A program made the position numbers and the translations under genes. A stretch of DNA of 64,000 bases from JARLGU01 sp036504535 (GTDB lineage: Bacteria; Armatimonadota; Armatimonadia; Armatimonadales; Capsulimonadaceae), in assembly GCA_036504535.1 (NCBI GenBank), contig DASXUY010000024.1, positions 34,489 through 98,488 on the forward strand. The letters are read 5' to 3'. Below, piece after piece: positions 25,422 to 35,292 of the stretch. The notes under the pieces are model-generated. The model did not search any database and was not told the origin of the DNA. It was given only the letters and a program-made list of their open reading frames with translations. Position 1 is the stretch's first letter. Every line of letters starts with the position of its first letter.

Positions 25422-26315
25422 TCAGTCTGCGGCGGGAAAGACATCAGGCTCTTGGGCTGTCCGAGACAGCGTCACCAGCCCAGTGCCAGCGAGGACAATC
25501 GCGCATGAGGCGAGCTGAGATGCCGTAATCGACTCGTGGAGGAACAGCAAGCCCCACACGACCCCGAAGATTGGCGTGAGGAACGTCACCGTTGTCGCCT
25601 TCGCTGGCCCTACACTAACGACAAGCTTGTAGAAAAGCACATACGCTGCGGCGGTCGACATCACAGCTAAGAGCGTGATACTAACCAGCACGGTCTGCGT
25701 GATCGGACCCGGAATGGGCATCGCGATGGCGGGGATGAGGCCAAACATCGACGCGCCTGCAAGGCTACCCACAGCCATTCCGAGCGCGGGAGCGTCCTTC
25801 ATGTGAGCTTTGGTATACACTGCGCCGATGCCATAACAAAACGCGCCGACAAGGCAACACGCCACCGCGACGAGTATATCATGCGTAAGCGGTACCGGCG
25901 ACCACCCGACCAGCGTCACGATCCCCGTCATCGAGATGGCCATCCCTGCAGCCTTTTGCGCGGTGAGCCTATCCCCCAGCCAAACGGCGGCGATAAGCGA
26001 CACGAAGATGGGCGTGCTGGCATTCAGGATGACGGCCATTGATGCAGTTATGTGAAGCTCAGCGTACGCAACAAGGGTGAACGGTACTACTGAGTTCAGC
26101 GCCGCCATTACAAGGTACTGCTTCCATCGCTCACGCATCTGCAGCGGGGTACGGAAGATGGCCGCGTATACGGCTAACAGGACGGATGCGATCACGACAC
26201 GCGATTCGACCGTCAACGCGGGCCCAAGGGTGGGCGCGGCGATGCGTATGAAGATGAACGATGCGCCCCAAAATGCGGCGAGCACAAGTAGCCGGGCGAT
26301 GTCAGGAGGAGTCAT
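25422..26315 (-). CDS. EamA-family (DMT) membrane transporter
   Basis: 297 residues with ten predicted membrane segments arranged as two repeats of the EamA domain. Typical phrases: LAAFWGASFIFIRIA near the start, ALNSVVPFTLVAYAELHITASMAVILNASTPIFV, and in the second half FLTPIFGVVWGLLFLHESIT. DMT transporters export amino acids, purines or other small metabolites; the substrate is not readable. Its start overlaps the end of ogt (ATGA), so the two are translated from one mRNA; functional linkage to DNA repair is not obvious. Confidence 0.9.
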   Translation of the reverse strand: MTPPDIARLLVLAAFWGASFIFIRIAAPTLGPALTVESRVVIASVLLAVYAAIFRTPLQMRERWKQYLVMAALNSVVPFTLVAYAELHITASMAVILNASTPIFVSLIAAVWLGDRLTAQKAAGMAISMTGIVTLVGWSPVPLTHDILVAVACCLVGAFCYGIGAVYTKAHMKDAPALGMAVGSLAGASMFGLIPAIAMPIPGPITQTVLVSITLLAVMSTAAAYVLFYKLVVSVGPAKATTVTFLTPIFGVVWGLLFLHESITASQLASCAIVLAGTGLVTLSRTAQEPDVFPAAD

Positions 26316-26842
26316 GCGGCGACACCCTCAGTTGGCGCGAACGCCTCGTATGACACCGGCCCCGAACTCATGACGGCGCGCTCGAAATCGAGGAGCGCAA
26401 TTTTGCGTTCGATGCCGCCAGCGTATCCGGTCAGCTTACCGTTCGCGCCTATCACCCTATGGCACGGAACGATGATCGCAATCGGGTTCCGACCATTGGC
26501 CAGCCCTACCGCTCGCGAGCCTTTCGGGTCGCCTAGCTTTCCTGCCAGTTCGCCATACGAGATGGTGATCCCCAGTGGGATTCGCCCTAACTCTGCCCAG
26601 ACGCGGGTCTGGAACTCGGTCCCCGACGGCGCAAGAGGAAGGTCGAACGAGGTGAGCGTGCCGTCAAAGTATGCCCGGAGCTGAGCGCGAACTGCATCGA
26701 ACGGCGGCGCTGCATCGTCACGCTCACTCCCGCTCGCGTCATGCCTCGCGCTCTCGTCGCCGAACCATAACTCAGTAAGCGCGCTCCCGTCTGACAACGC
26801 TGTCAGAGGGCCAAGAGGCGACTGTATGACGGTGTACTTCAT
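26312..26842 (-). CDS. ogt: Methylated-DNA--protein-cysteine methyltransferase
   Basis: 176 residues from the ATG at 26842, which has AAGGA 8-9 nt upstream; a longer frame to 26950 is not needed. The active site IVPCHRVIGANGKLTGYAGG carries the acceptor Cys, and GTEFQTRVWAELGRIPLG with ISYGELA and GSRAVGLANGRNP form the DNA-recognition and Asn-hinge region. It removes O6-alkyl groups from guanine by irreversible self-alkylation. The N-terminal half is the usual ribonuclease-like domain. First gene of a two-gene unit with the EamA transporter. Confidence 0.95.
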   Translation of the reverse strand: MKYTVIQSPLGPLTALSDGSALTELWFGDESARHDASGSERDDAAPPFDAVRAQLRAYFDGTLTSFDLPLAPSGTEFQTRVWAELGRIPLGITISYGELAGKLGDPKGSRAVGLANGRNPIAIIVPCHRVIGANGKLTGYAGGIERKIALLDFERAVMSSGPVSYEAFAPTEGVAA

Positions 26843-27161
26843 CGCTACATCCTTACTACGTATCGGTACCAACGGTGCTCCCAGTTCGTCACGCTTTTCG
26901 CATCGTTTCGTATACGCTTTCGTAACGGACGGGCGCGATAATAAGACCATCGTGAAGCGATAAGATCAACTCGATTTTAGTGACTCGGAGGGGGAGGCGA
27001 AAGCCACGAAGTCACGGTTAGAGTTCACTTATATACGGTCACGCTGCATAACAAGCGCGGCATCACAATTCATTTCATCCCGCCGCGCAGCAGCCTTCCA
27101 GCCGAGCTGGAAGTATCGACACGGTGACTTTGTACCTTGGCCGAGGGTACAGAGTCGCTTT

Positions 27162-27192
27162 CAGACCCGCCCAAGTACCCGGGGCGGGTCTG
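27162..27192 (+). terminator. Perfect 11-bp hairpin with T-tract
   Basis: CAGACCCGCCC (27162-27172) and GGGCGGGTCTG (27182-27192) are perfectly complementary with a 9-nt loop, followed on the + strand by ACTTATTTTT. It looks like an intrinsic terminator for + strand transcription, although no + strand gene lies just upstream. For the minus-strand gene ending at 27209 it is correctly placed but lacks Ts. Confidence 0.6.
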
Positions 27193-27208
27193 ACTTATTT
27201 TTGATCCT

Positions 27209-28237
27209 CTACTGCTTAGCTGCCGGTGCCGCGACGGTCGGCGGGGTCCACTTGAGCGACGAGATGATCCCCTGGAAGATGGGGTCATACTTTACGTGGC
27301 TTGATTCCAACCCCATCGCCATGATTTCGTAGACGATCCCCTCGTGGAGCACGATCAAGTGCCGCATCCGCAGCGGCTTTTCGTTGGCATCGTTCGGCTT
27401 GGAGTACAACGTCGTATCCAGCGCCTTGTCGCCACCGACCAGGCTAATCGCCTGCGCCAGCACCTTGAACCCACCCGATGGCGGATACCGGGACGCGTTC
27501 AGCTTTTCACGCTGATCGTACAGCTTTTCGGCGGTGTATCCGTCGGGCATGGACCCTGTTACCGCAATGTTGATATTGGCGCCGAAATCGCGTGCCCCCT
27601 GCTCGACAAAGTACACGGAGTGCTTTCCTGGCACCGGATACACGGTCCACGATGGCGGCGGGGTCGCGCGGTATCCATCGTTGCTCGTGAACGGCGCGCC
27701 ACCAAGGCTGCCGTAGGTGAATGTCGCCAACGCCTGCGCAAACAGCGCTTCGTTTTTGGCCGCCTGCGACGCATCCGTGATCAGCGTCACAACGTACTGT
27801 AGGTTACCGTGGACTGCGTAGATCTGATGCAGCTTCGCGGTGGCGGCGGTGCCTTCGGCGTCGTACGTCGCCTCGCACGATATCGCCTTCTCGCCCGCAA
27901 GCGTTGTTTCCGTTTGACCAAGCATTTTAAACCGCGGCATGCCCTGGCGAAGGTCGGCGAGCGATGCGTCAATACGCTGACGAAGCGTCGTGTTTGCCAT
28001 ATCTTTCTCAGATAAGAGCGTCAACGAAAGCGTGATAGTCGTCGGCAGGCTTGCCGGTGTCGGGTCTAGCGCTAGCACGTCGTGCCCAGCAAGGTTTTGC
28101 TTTACCACCCACCCCTTTGGCGCTTCAAAGCGGTAGCCTTTGACACCAATCAGAGGATCGGCGTTTGCACAGCTGTTGCCAGCGAGCCACATTGCCGCAA
28201 AAGCAATAAAAAATGTCACAAATCGGTTCGTCTTCAT
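27209..28237 (-). CDS. Secreted PsbP/DcrB-like two-domain protein
   Basis: 342 residues from the ATG at 28237, which gives a clean signal peptide (MKTNRFVTFFIAFAAMWLAG..., cut near CANA). The mature protein has two similar halves: FEAPKGWVVKQNL...FKMLGQTETTLAGEKAISCEATY and ATPPPSWTVYPVPG...FKVLAQAISLVGGDKALDTTL. Each resembles the DcrB/PsbP fold (a strand starting YRF.P.GW, and later G.KA). Such proteins are periplasmic lipoprotein-like factors of unclear role. No lipobox. It is transcribed divergently from the beta-sandwich protein gene. Confidence 0.65.
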   Translation of the reverse strand: MKTNRFVTFFIAFAAMWLAGNSCANADPLIGVKGYRFEAPKGWVVKQNLAGHDVLALDPTPASLPTTITLSLTLLSEKDMANTTLRQRIDASLADLRQGMPRFKMLGQTETTLAGEKAISCEATYDAEGTAATAKLHQIYAVHGNLQYVVTLITDASQAAKNEALFAQALATFTYGSLGGAPFTSNDGYRATPPPSWTVYPVPGKHSVYFVEQGARDFGANINIAVTGSMPDGYTAEKLYDQREKLNASRYPPSGGFKVLAQAISLVGGDKALDTTLYSKPNDANEKPLRMRHLIVLHEGIVYEIMAMGLESSHVKYDPIFQGIISSLKWTPPTVAAPAAKQ

Positions 28238-28399
28238 TCGAGTATTGTACACTACGTATTGGATGTCCCGCTGCTGGGAACAGAGCTTGCGTCACGAAAT
28301 AACGATGCTGCGATAACATTACCAAACACATCAGGATTTGGGGTCGTCAAGCCACAAAATATCATATAACTGACCATGGCGACCAACCAACAAACTACC

Positions 28400-29608
28400 A
28401 TGAACCGAACAAAACTAACGCTTCTGGCACTTCTAGCAGGATTAACCACCACCGATCTAGTCGCTGAGCCCGCCAAGCCGCCGATCACTACGGTCGGCGT
28501 GAAGGCACTTGCGGCCGCACCGAAGTCGACTGCACAGTCGTTCAACGGCTTCGCGACCCTGCGTTCCGCTACGCCTGACCGCGCCCCGAACGAGCAGATC
28601 CAGGCGGTGCTCAAGGGCGGTACTACTGGCGGCAGCCAACCGCACTTTGACGCCACTTCGCTCGACAATATCACGCGGTACGGTCGTAGCTTCTGGGGCC
28701 TTGATGCGTTCTCGTGGGGCATATCGAACGAACCGTACAAGTTAATCGGGCAGGCATCGGTCAACCGCAACATGGTGGTCGTCGACCGGAAGCAGCAAGA
28801 GTCGGTCCTGTCGTCATCGCTTCTGGCTTACTCCGGGAAGATGCTACAAGCGGCGGCAGTCGAGACCAACGCCCGGTGGTCGGTGCTGGCACCCGAAACC
28901 AAGGGTCCGTCATCGGAACGCATACTGCAGCGCCGTCTCCTGATCGTGACCGACGATTACGTCCTCGTCGCCGACTACCTTAAGGGAAGCCAGTCGCACA
29001 CATTCGATAACGTGTTCCAGTTCCGCGATTTCGGCGGAATCGACGGGGCGGAGAAGAAACTCGTCTGGCACGACGAGCAGCACAGCACGGACCTGCACAG
29101 CGCGGCGCAGTTCATCACCGACTGCGACTGGTACACGGCGACGGCGCCAGCCGTCGGCCATTTCGCGTTCAGCTTCGGCCCCGTCGACGGCAACCGCAAG
29201 ACGCGTCCCACCGATATAAACGAACCTGGCACGGTGAAAATGGACATCCACTCAGCATGGCCACCAAGCCAGCAGATCATGCTAGCCTCGATAGTGGTCC
29301 CGCGCCGCGACCATCCCCAGCGCCGCAAGGTCTATGGCATCCGGTCAACGGGCACCGAAGCGCGCTTTGTGACGGTCCTTGAGCCATACCAGACGACGGC
29401 GGTCGTCAAGGCTGTAACCGCCGAGGCACCGGACCACATCCGCGTTGAACTCGCCGACGGACGTATCCAGCAGATCGCAATCAGCGGCCTTGACGGCGAC
29501 GGTAAGCATGTCGGCGTCGACATGGTCGAGACTAAAGCTGGCGCGGCGGTGCGCAGCGAGTCTTGCGGCTACCCCGGCGAGCTCGGCCGAGCCGTTTGGG
29601 GGAAATAG
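28400..29608 (+). CDS. Secreted heparinase II/III-like beta-sandwich protein without a lyase domain
   Basis: 402 residues from an ATG at 28400 (signal peptide MNRTKLTLLALLAGLTTTDLVA); an ATG at 28376 is also possible and neither has a clear ribosome-binding site. Strands such as ILQRRLLIVTDDYVLVADYL, HTFDNVFQFRDFGG and RFVTVLEPYQTTAVVKAV match the C-terminal half of heparinase II/III-type lyases (DGYVLVVDxL, HxxxFxxH). The N-terminal helical toroid with catalytic residues is absent. It could be a binding protein, a degenerate enzyme, or one half of a split lyase. The remote toroid gene at 17422 already has its own beta domain, so pairing is unlikely. Confidence 0.55.
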   Translation: MNRTKLTLLALLAGLTTTDLVAEPAKPPITTVGVKALAAAPKSTAQSFNGFATLRSATPDRAPNEQIQAVLKGGTTGGSQPHFDATSLDNITRYGRSFWGLDAFSWGISNEPYKLIGQASVNRNMVVVDRKQQESVLSSSLLAYSGKMLQAAAVETNARWSVLAPETKGPSSERILQRRLLIVTDDYVLVADYLKGSQSHTFDNVFQFRDFGGIDGAEKKLVWHDEQHSTDLHSAAQFITDCDWYTATAPAVGHFAFSFGPVDGNRKTRPTDINEPGTVKMDIHSAWPPSQQIMLASIVVPRRDHPQRRKVYGIRSTGTEARFVTVLEPYQTTAVVKAVTAEAPDHIRVELADGRIQQIAISGLDGDGKHVGVDMVETKAGAAVRSESCGYPGELGRAVWGK

Positions 29609-29715
29609 GCCGCGTGCCTACATCGGGCATCGGCGGGGTAGGATAATCACAGCACTGATCTAGCCCTACGACCCAACGTAACGACCATTAACTCGACTCG
29701 CACACTTTAATACCT

Positions 29716-30828
29716 ATGACTGACCGACTAGAGTTCATCTCCCAGCGCCAGGGCGCGGCGGCGTACGATGTACGCGACCTCGGGTTGCTCGACGATGGCC
29801 GATTGTGCCACGCGTTCAGCCTCAACAATCACAGCCACATCGTCGGTGAAGCGGACACGACACAGGGTATCCATGCGTTCCTCTGGCGCGACGGTTGGAT
29901 CCACGATCTCGGCTCCCCAGGTCTCGTGTACAGCCGCGCTATTGATATCAACGACGACGGGTATGTGCTGGGCGTAACCGATCTCACACCACATGGTAAA
30001 CGGATTGGCTGTCTGTGGTACGAAGACAAGTGCATCGACCTATGCGGCCTCGGCATCGAAGGTGCTGGCGTGCGCGCAATCAACAACGACGGCCACATCG
30101 TCGGCGAGACCATATTCGACGATGAACGCCCTCCCGGCGCATTTCTCTGGCGCTACGGCGTCGTCACCGACATTGCCGGCCCCTACGTAAAGGGAAGCTG
30201 TGCTGAGGACATCAACGACGCTGGCCAGGTCGTCGGTTACCTGACCACCCTGCCCCAGTACGATCAAGCGTTTCTTTGGACAGAAGGTAAGCTGTTCGAT
30301 CTGGGGTTGGGCCAGGCGTACGCGCTCAACGATGTGGGCGTAAGCGTTGGGATGACCTACCAGGGCAACGCGAAACCGCTGGCGTGCATGTGGCACGGTG
30401 TCCACCGCCGCGAAATCCCGCTCCTCGAAGGCTGCGTGTCGTCGGTGGCGCGCGACGTCAATAACTCCGATGAGATAGTCGGCGAAATGACCCTGGTCGG
30501 AGGTCGTAAGGCCGCGTTCCTGTGGAAAAACGAATACACGATGGATCTGAACGATCTCATCGACCAAACGTACGGCTGGAGCCTGCAGGAAGCATGGGCC
30601 GTCAATGAATCAGGGCAGATCGCAGGCTGGGGATTCCTGGAACACCGTCACCACGGGTTCCTGCTGACACCGACTGACCGCCCCGGTAAGCAGGCAAAGC
30701 GTCTCCCGCCACCAAAAGAGGGCGCCGAGCACGTTCACGTACCGGACACCCCCGCCGAAAACGAAGAATCGTCAATTTCGTTCCAGGACATGATCCTGCA
30801 AATGGTGCAGCAAGAGCGGAAGCGGTAA
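29716..30828 (+). CDS. HAF-repeat protein
   Basis: 370 residues made of about seven repeats of roughly 45 residues. Each follows the pattern DLG.....AxxIN..G.IVGx.......AFLW..G (e.g. HAFSLNNHSHIVGEADTT, AFLWRDGWIHDLG, AVNESGQIAGWGF). HAF repeats form propeller-like extracellular or surface proteins in many soil and aquatic bacteria. No signal peptide is visible at this start, so location is uncertain. The C-terminal ~45 residues are charged and disordered (KEGAEHVHVPDTPAEN...) and end in a short helix. Role unknown. Confidence 0.85.
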   Translation: MTDRLEFISQRQGAAAYDVRDLGLLDDGRLCHAFSLNNHSHIVGEADTTQGIHAFLWRDGWIHDLGSPGLVYSRAIDINDDGYVLGVTDLTPHGKRIGCLWYEDKCIDLCGLGIEGAGVRAINNDGHIVGETIFDDERPPGAFLWRYGVVTDIAGPYVKGSCAEDINDAGQVVGYLTTLPQYDQAFLWTEGKLFDLGLGQAYALNDVGVSVGMTYQGNAKPLACMWHGVHRREIPLLEGCVSSVARDVNNSDEIVGEMTLVGGRKAAFLWKNEYTMDLNDLIDQTYGWSLQEAWAVNESGQIAGWGFLEHRHHGFLLTPTDRPGKQAKRLPPPKEGAEHVHVPDTPAENEESSISFQDMILQMVQQERKR

Positions 30829-31523
30829 GTGACCAGAGTGGCGGCGGCGCGCCCGGTTACCGGACGGACGGCGGCAGAAGAACCTACCCCTCCCGCAAGC
30901 GGGTCCCTCCCCTTCCTATAGGAATGGGCAAGAGTCCAGAATTACACCGATGCGCCCAGTTCCGGGACGGACGGCGGGCGGCGACTCGAGGGCCGCAGAT
31001 TGCCGGGTCTGAACGCCTAGTCCGTAGACGGACGCAAGCGGCCTGACGAAGAGCACCCGCAAGCGGGCTAGGGATAGCGCGACGGCGGGCTGGGTTATAG
31101 TCCGGACGGCTCAGTCGGGGACCGACGCGGCTGAACCATCCGAACCGTGGCGCAGCGACCCCGGCGCGTGCCGCGCCACCCCAATATTTGGGGTTTCGAT
31201 GAGCGTGTGCCTCTTGGCTAGTTGCAGGTACTTTCGGAGGCCGATACACCAAAAAAGCGGTCGGTGAGCACTCTATAGCCTCGCAGGGTGCTCTTCGTCA
31301 TGCCGCTTGCGTCCGTCTACGGACTAGGCGTTCAGACCCGGCGGGTTTGGCGGCGCGGCAGCGCAGCGACCCTGGCGATCCGGTCGCAATCCGGAGGGCA
31401 GAGACAAGCTCTGCCCCTACATTACCCCGGCGCGTGCCGCGCCACCCCAAAATTTGGGGTTCCGATGAGGCTGATCTGCTTGGTTGATTGCGGGTACGTG
31501 TCAAAACCTCACCCCCCGCCCGC
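30829..31523. repeat. Intergenic region built from nested repeats
   Basis: About 700 bp without a gene. 30886-30934 belongs to the family at 2068. 31003-31060 recurs inverted at 31286-31341 (CCGGGTCTGAACGCCTAGTC...), with a shorter copy at 3398. 31158-31203 and 31423-31468 are direct copies of a unit holding GGCGCGTGCCGCGCC and ACCCCAAxATTTGGGGT, two adjacent hairpins. 31396-31416 is a copy of the GGGCAGAG hairpin. The mixture suggests repeated insertion of small palindromic elements. Confidence 0.7.
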
Positions 31524-32714
31524 TCACTTCGCGAACAGCATCTCGATCAAATCTGTCCCGTCCTCCACCACCGTTTTCGTCTCCTCAAGCGCGCGCTCGT
31601 CGAACGGCACCTGTGGCCCTCGGTGCGGCGTCGTGGAGTCGTAGAGCAGGAACGGCACCGGGCCGGGCTTGTGGGTGCGCAGCGAGATCGGGGTCGCGTG
31701 GTCGGGTAGCACGAGGAGGCGGACATCGTCCACTTTGCGCATCGCTTCCATCATGGGGCCGACAACGAGGCGGTCGATGTCTTCGATAGACTGTAGCTTA
31801 TGATCGATATTGCCCTCGTGGCCGGACTCGTCGGGCGCTTCGATGTGCAGGTAGACGAAATCGAGGCCCGAACGAAGCGCGTCGACTGTCGCCTTGGCTT
31901 TGCCTGCGTAGTTGGTGTCGATGTAGCCTGTTGCGCCGGGCACGTTGATTACCTTCAGGCCAGCCGCTGTCGCCAGTCCGCGCACAACATCCACAGCGGA
32001 AATCGCGGCGCCTTGCTTGTGGTGCGTGCGGAAAAAGCTCGGCAGATTTGGCGCGTACCCCTGCCCCCACAGCCAGATCATGTTGCCAGGGTTTTGCCCG
32101 TTGTCGCGCCGCTTTCGGTTGATCGGGTGATTATCGAGGAGCTCCAGCGAGTCAAACTGAAGTTGGCGTAAGAACGAATCCTGATCCCCTTGCGGCAGAT
32201 TAGGCTCCAGCGGCTGATCAGTGATATCGTGGGGCGGAACTGTGCGCACGTCCACTGCGCCGTCGCGCCATGCCATGATATGACGGTACGACACGCCCGG
32301 ATAGAACTTTACTCGCGAACTGCCGAGTTTGGCGTTGACCAACTCGATGAGCACCTTCGAGTCTTCAGTCGGGATATGCCCACTCGAATAGTCAATCATC
32401 TTCTCGCCGTCGGTTGTCACCAGCGAGCATCGGTACGCGGCGTCTTTGGCGTCCAGCGGCACGCCCATCGCGACCGCCTCAATAGGCCCGCGCCCGGTAT
32501 AGTAGCGCTTGGGATCGTAGCCAAGGATGGTCATGTTGCACGCATCCGACCCCGGATACATGCCATCGGGCACGGTGAGCACAGCGCCGACCAGGCCGTC
32601 GGTGGCGAGTCGGTCAAAATTGGGCGTACGGGCAGCCTGCCACGGTGTCTTGCCGTCAAGCTCGTCAAGCGGCAGATCAGCCATGCCATCGGGAACGAGG
32701 GTGATGTACTTCAT
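31524..32714 (-). CDS. apgM: Cofactor-independent phosphoglycerate mutase, archaeal (ApgM) type
   Basis: 396 residues from the ATG at 32714 (GGAG 8 nt upstream). An in-frame extension to 32822 reads intergenic DNA. The start MKYITLVPDGMADLPL, followed by ARTPNFDRLA, PDGMYPGSDACNMTILGYDP (nucleophile Ser in the GSD segment), HIEAPDESGHEGN and LPDHATP, is the alkaline-phosphatase-superfamily metal-binding set of ApgM. It interconverts 3- and 2-phosphoglycerate in glycolysis/gluconeogenesis. ApgM-type enzymes occur in archaea and scattered deep bacterial lineages. It stands alone in this window. Confidence 0.95.
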   Translation of the reverse strand: MKYITLVPDGMADLPLDELDGKTPWQAARTPNFDRLATDGLVGAVLTVPDGMYPGSDACNMTILGYDPKRYYTGRGPIEAVAMGVPLDAKDAAYRCSLVTTDGEKMIDYSSGHIPTEDSKVLIELVNAKLGSSRVKFYPGVSYRHIMAWRDGAVDVRTVPPHDITDQPLEPNLPQGDQDSFLRQLQFDSLELLDNHPINRKRRDNGQNPGNMIWLWGQGYAPNLPSFFRTHHKQGAAISAVDVVRGLATAAGLKVINVPGATGYIDTNYAGKAKATVDALRSGLDFVYLHIEAPDESGHEGNIDHKLQSIEDIDRLVVGPMMEAMRKVDDVRLLVLPDHATPISLRTHKPGPVPFLLYDSTTPHRGPQVPFDERALEETKTVVEDGTDLIEMLFAK

Positions 32715-32822
32715 TGCAAATACTCCATGGGAACGATTATACAACACCGTGCAACCTTCGATAGCCTGACAGGGCAACGTTTTCCCACCGCACTCCCACA
32801 TACAACCAACCCGAAGCGGCAC

Positions 32823-33386
32823 ACGGGTCCAGAGACACCCCAGGCTGCGCAGAAGACTGAGAAGTCATCTCCCCGCGTAGAGGTCAGCGGAGCGATCCTT
32901 TCCTTCCATTCAACGTTATATAGCCATCCCACTCGCCGGGTGCGTGCCAAACATGACGCAACATTGGCTCACCATGTTGTGGCAATGTAGTGGGAATAGC
33001 GGCATGCCGACCGCAGCGCCTCACGGCGACTGGGCCGCTCCGTAGCGAGGGCTGGCGGCGATTTTTTGGGGGACCGTCTCCGCGAAGACGACCCCAAACA
33101 CGTGCATGACGCCACGAATGGGATGATGGGGCTGGATCGGAGCCGATAGGTTTTGCGGCTTCTATGGCGCGAACACGTGGTGTCGTCTTCTGCGGGCTAG
33201 TCCCCAAGCTTGGTTCGTTCGGAGTTGTGACAACGAGTGAGCGGATGCCTCAATCGTGAATCACACCCTGCGCGAAGGAAGTTAGCCCGGCTTTGTCCAA
33301 ATACTCAATACAGACGATAAATGGTCGCGGTTGCGTCCAATCGTTGCGAACCTTCTTCGAATCCACTTTCACGTTAAATAAAAACT
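32823..33386. other. Intergenic region without a supported gene
   Basis: About 560 bp between divergent genes. Frames here have no ribosome-binding site or family resemblance. An A+T-richer stretch at 33300-33386 directly before the secreted paralogue pair probably contains its promoter; no clean -35/-10 pair was assigned. Confidence 0.35.
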
Positions 33387-35291
33387 ATGCATTCCATACC
33401 TAGGCTTTCATCGATCTGCACTATGCTTACTGTCCTTTCGACTCTCACATTTTCGGAACCCGCGCATGCTTTCAATCCCCAAACGCAGACTGTCGAAGGG
33501 ACCTCGGTGACCATCGTCGACGCCCGCTGGGAAGACGAGGAGCTATTTAAGTCCACATTTAGACGCTACGCTCCACGACCCGGTAACAAACTCCTGGTTG
33601 TTTGGTACGACGTAACACCAGATCCGGTGCGCAGAATAGGGACAAGATCCTATCCGATTAACACGGTGAATTTATCGCTTCACACGTCGGATGGGCTCGA
33701 CATCATTGGTCAACCGACATACGACGCAAATATCCTTCCCGGACATCGCACGGCCATGTTTATGGATGTTGATCCGCGTACTAAGGCTTACGAATTGAAC
33801 TTGAAGGTTCCCGCTATACCTTCTTTAACCCCAGTTAGCGATCCCTCTCCAGAGAGAGTAACGTTTACGCAGATCCCCGTTCCGCCTAGCGATTACAAAG
33901 CTCCGGCGACGATTTTAACGATGACGCAAACATCTGCTGGCGGAGTACGTGTCGTGCTCGACAAGATCGCGATCCGTCCGGGAAGAGGTCAGGCAGGCGG
34001 CGAGAGTAAGGTATCTATCGTTGGGCATTGGGTTCCGCCCTTAAGTACGCCTGACATGATCGCGTCGTTGCAGATGGCCCGAGCAGTCTACAATCCTTTT
34101 GCTGTCGAGCCCACAATCGATGCAAAACCCGCTACCACACTGATCCGCCCGCAGCTAACACTCACAGATACCATTGATGATACCAATCGTAGGATGGGTC
34201 GCTTTAGTATCGAGGGTTCGCTGCCGTCCGCAGATACACAGCTAGTTTCGGTGGCAATTGATCTATCATGCAAATCACCAAGCCAGATCGACCAGACCCA
34301 ATATCGCAGCTTTACATTTCCTCTCAAATGCACTGATATTCTTATGCCGCCTGTGACCCCGCAATCGCAGCCGAATCCAGTTCTCAGGCAAATGATGACA
34401 GATGGCAGTACGATCACAATTCGTAAAATAGACGTCACTTGGACCAGATCGTACGGTCTCGTGTACCGCGGAGACATAATAATCGACACGCCTAACTTGA
34501 TCAGCAATGGCGAACAGTGGATTAACGATGAAATGTCATGGTCGCTGCCCGGTGGAGGCTCGGGTCGGACTGGGAGTGGCGGTTCTGGGCCGTATTGGAC
34601 AGACGATGGCGCGCCAATCGCCAACGACCAAAGCCACTTCTACCTAAGCATGTCCATAGACCGGGCTGCGGCATCGCAAACAATCCGGACTTTATCTGCG
34701 GTTACACGGTGGACACGCACTAGAACAGACCGATACGCTGCCAGCTTTCCCAATGTGCCTATTCCATTACCGGGATCGATTCAGCCTATCAACACCACAG
34801 TTCGGGCTCATTCTCGCGACAATCGTGCACAAGACGCGTCCGCAGCAGGATACTACACATTAAGAAAAATTGGATCATTCGACGAAGACCACCTTTTGAC
34901 GCCGAACATCGCCATTATGTCAAACTTGATGATGCCTCCGTGTGGTGTCGCCGCAGTCGTTCAGCATACCGACTTACCGCCAGGCCCTTCCGTGACGGGT
35001 AGCATGCCAGAGACACTGAGAATCACGCTCGTTAAGGCTCAAGATGACATGGGGCGCTCACTCCTACGAAAGCCTCAGCCATGGCGGCCCAGTGATCTTC
35101 GGCCCTTGGACGATCTCGCACTCGGCAGCGCGGTCACTGCGGCAGTTAACCTCTACTTCTATCCTCCAACGCTCGGAGCCAAGCTACTAAGCTTTGATTT
35201 GGATATCGACAGAGAAGTTGCAATTGCCAAAACCAAAGCCGAGTTTCCAAACATACCGCTACCCGAGCCGCCAAGCGGACCAACAGACTGA
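33387..35291 (+). CDS. Secreted protein of an unrecognised family, paralogue 1
   Basis: 634 residues, signal peptide MHSIPRLSSICTMLTVLSTLTF..., cut near EPAHA. The rest is beta-rich with no Cys clusters or catalytic motif that I recognise. Its N-terminal part (VEGTSVTIVDARWEDEEL...) and C-terminal part (ASFPNVPIPLPGSIQ, GYYTLRKIGSFDEDHLL, PPCGVAAVVQHTDLPPG) match the next protein by eye (AKVPIPL-type, RKVGYFDALHFL, PPTGIAVVVQHING). So the two are tandem paralogues; this copy has an extra ~150 residues in the middle with a Gly-rich loop (GGGSGRTGSGGSG). Only 1 nt separates the two genes. Possibly a surface or envelope assembly pair; function unknown. Confidence 0.75.
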   Translation: MHSIPRLSSICTMLTVLSTLTFSEPAHAFNPQTQTVEGTSVTIVDARWEDEELFKSTFRRYAPRPGNKLLVVWYDVTPDPVRRIGTRSYPINTVNLSLHTSDGLDIIGQPTYDANILPGHRTAMFMDVDPRTKAYELNLKVPAIPSLTPVSDPSPERVTFTQIPVPPSDYKAPATILTMTQTSAGGVRVVLDKIAIRPGRGQAGGESKVSIVGHWVPPLSTPDMIASLQMARAVYNPFAVEPTIDAKPATTLIRPQLTLTDTIDDTNRRMGRFSIEGSLPSADTQLVSVAIDLSCKSPSQIDQTQYRSFTFPLKCTDILMPPVTPQSQPNPVLRQMMTDGSTITIRKIDVTWTRSYGLVYRGDIIIDTPNLISNGEQWINDEMSWSLPGGGSGRTGSGGSGPYWTDDGAPIANDQSHFYLSMSIDRAAASQTIRTLSAVTRWTRTRTDRYAASFPNVPIPLPGSIQPINTTVRAHSRDNRAQDASAAGYYTLRKIGSFDEDHLLTPNIAIMSNLMMPPCGVAAVVQHTDLPPGPSVTGSMPETLRITLVKAQDDMGRSLLRKPQPWRPSDLRPLDDLALGSAVTAAVNLYFYPPTLGAKLLSFDLDIDREVAIAKTKAEFPNIPLPEPPSGPTD

Positions 35292-35292
35292 G

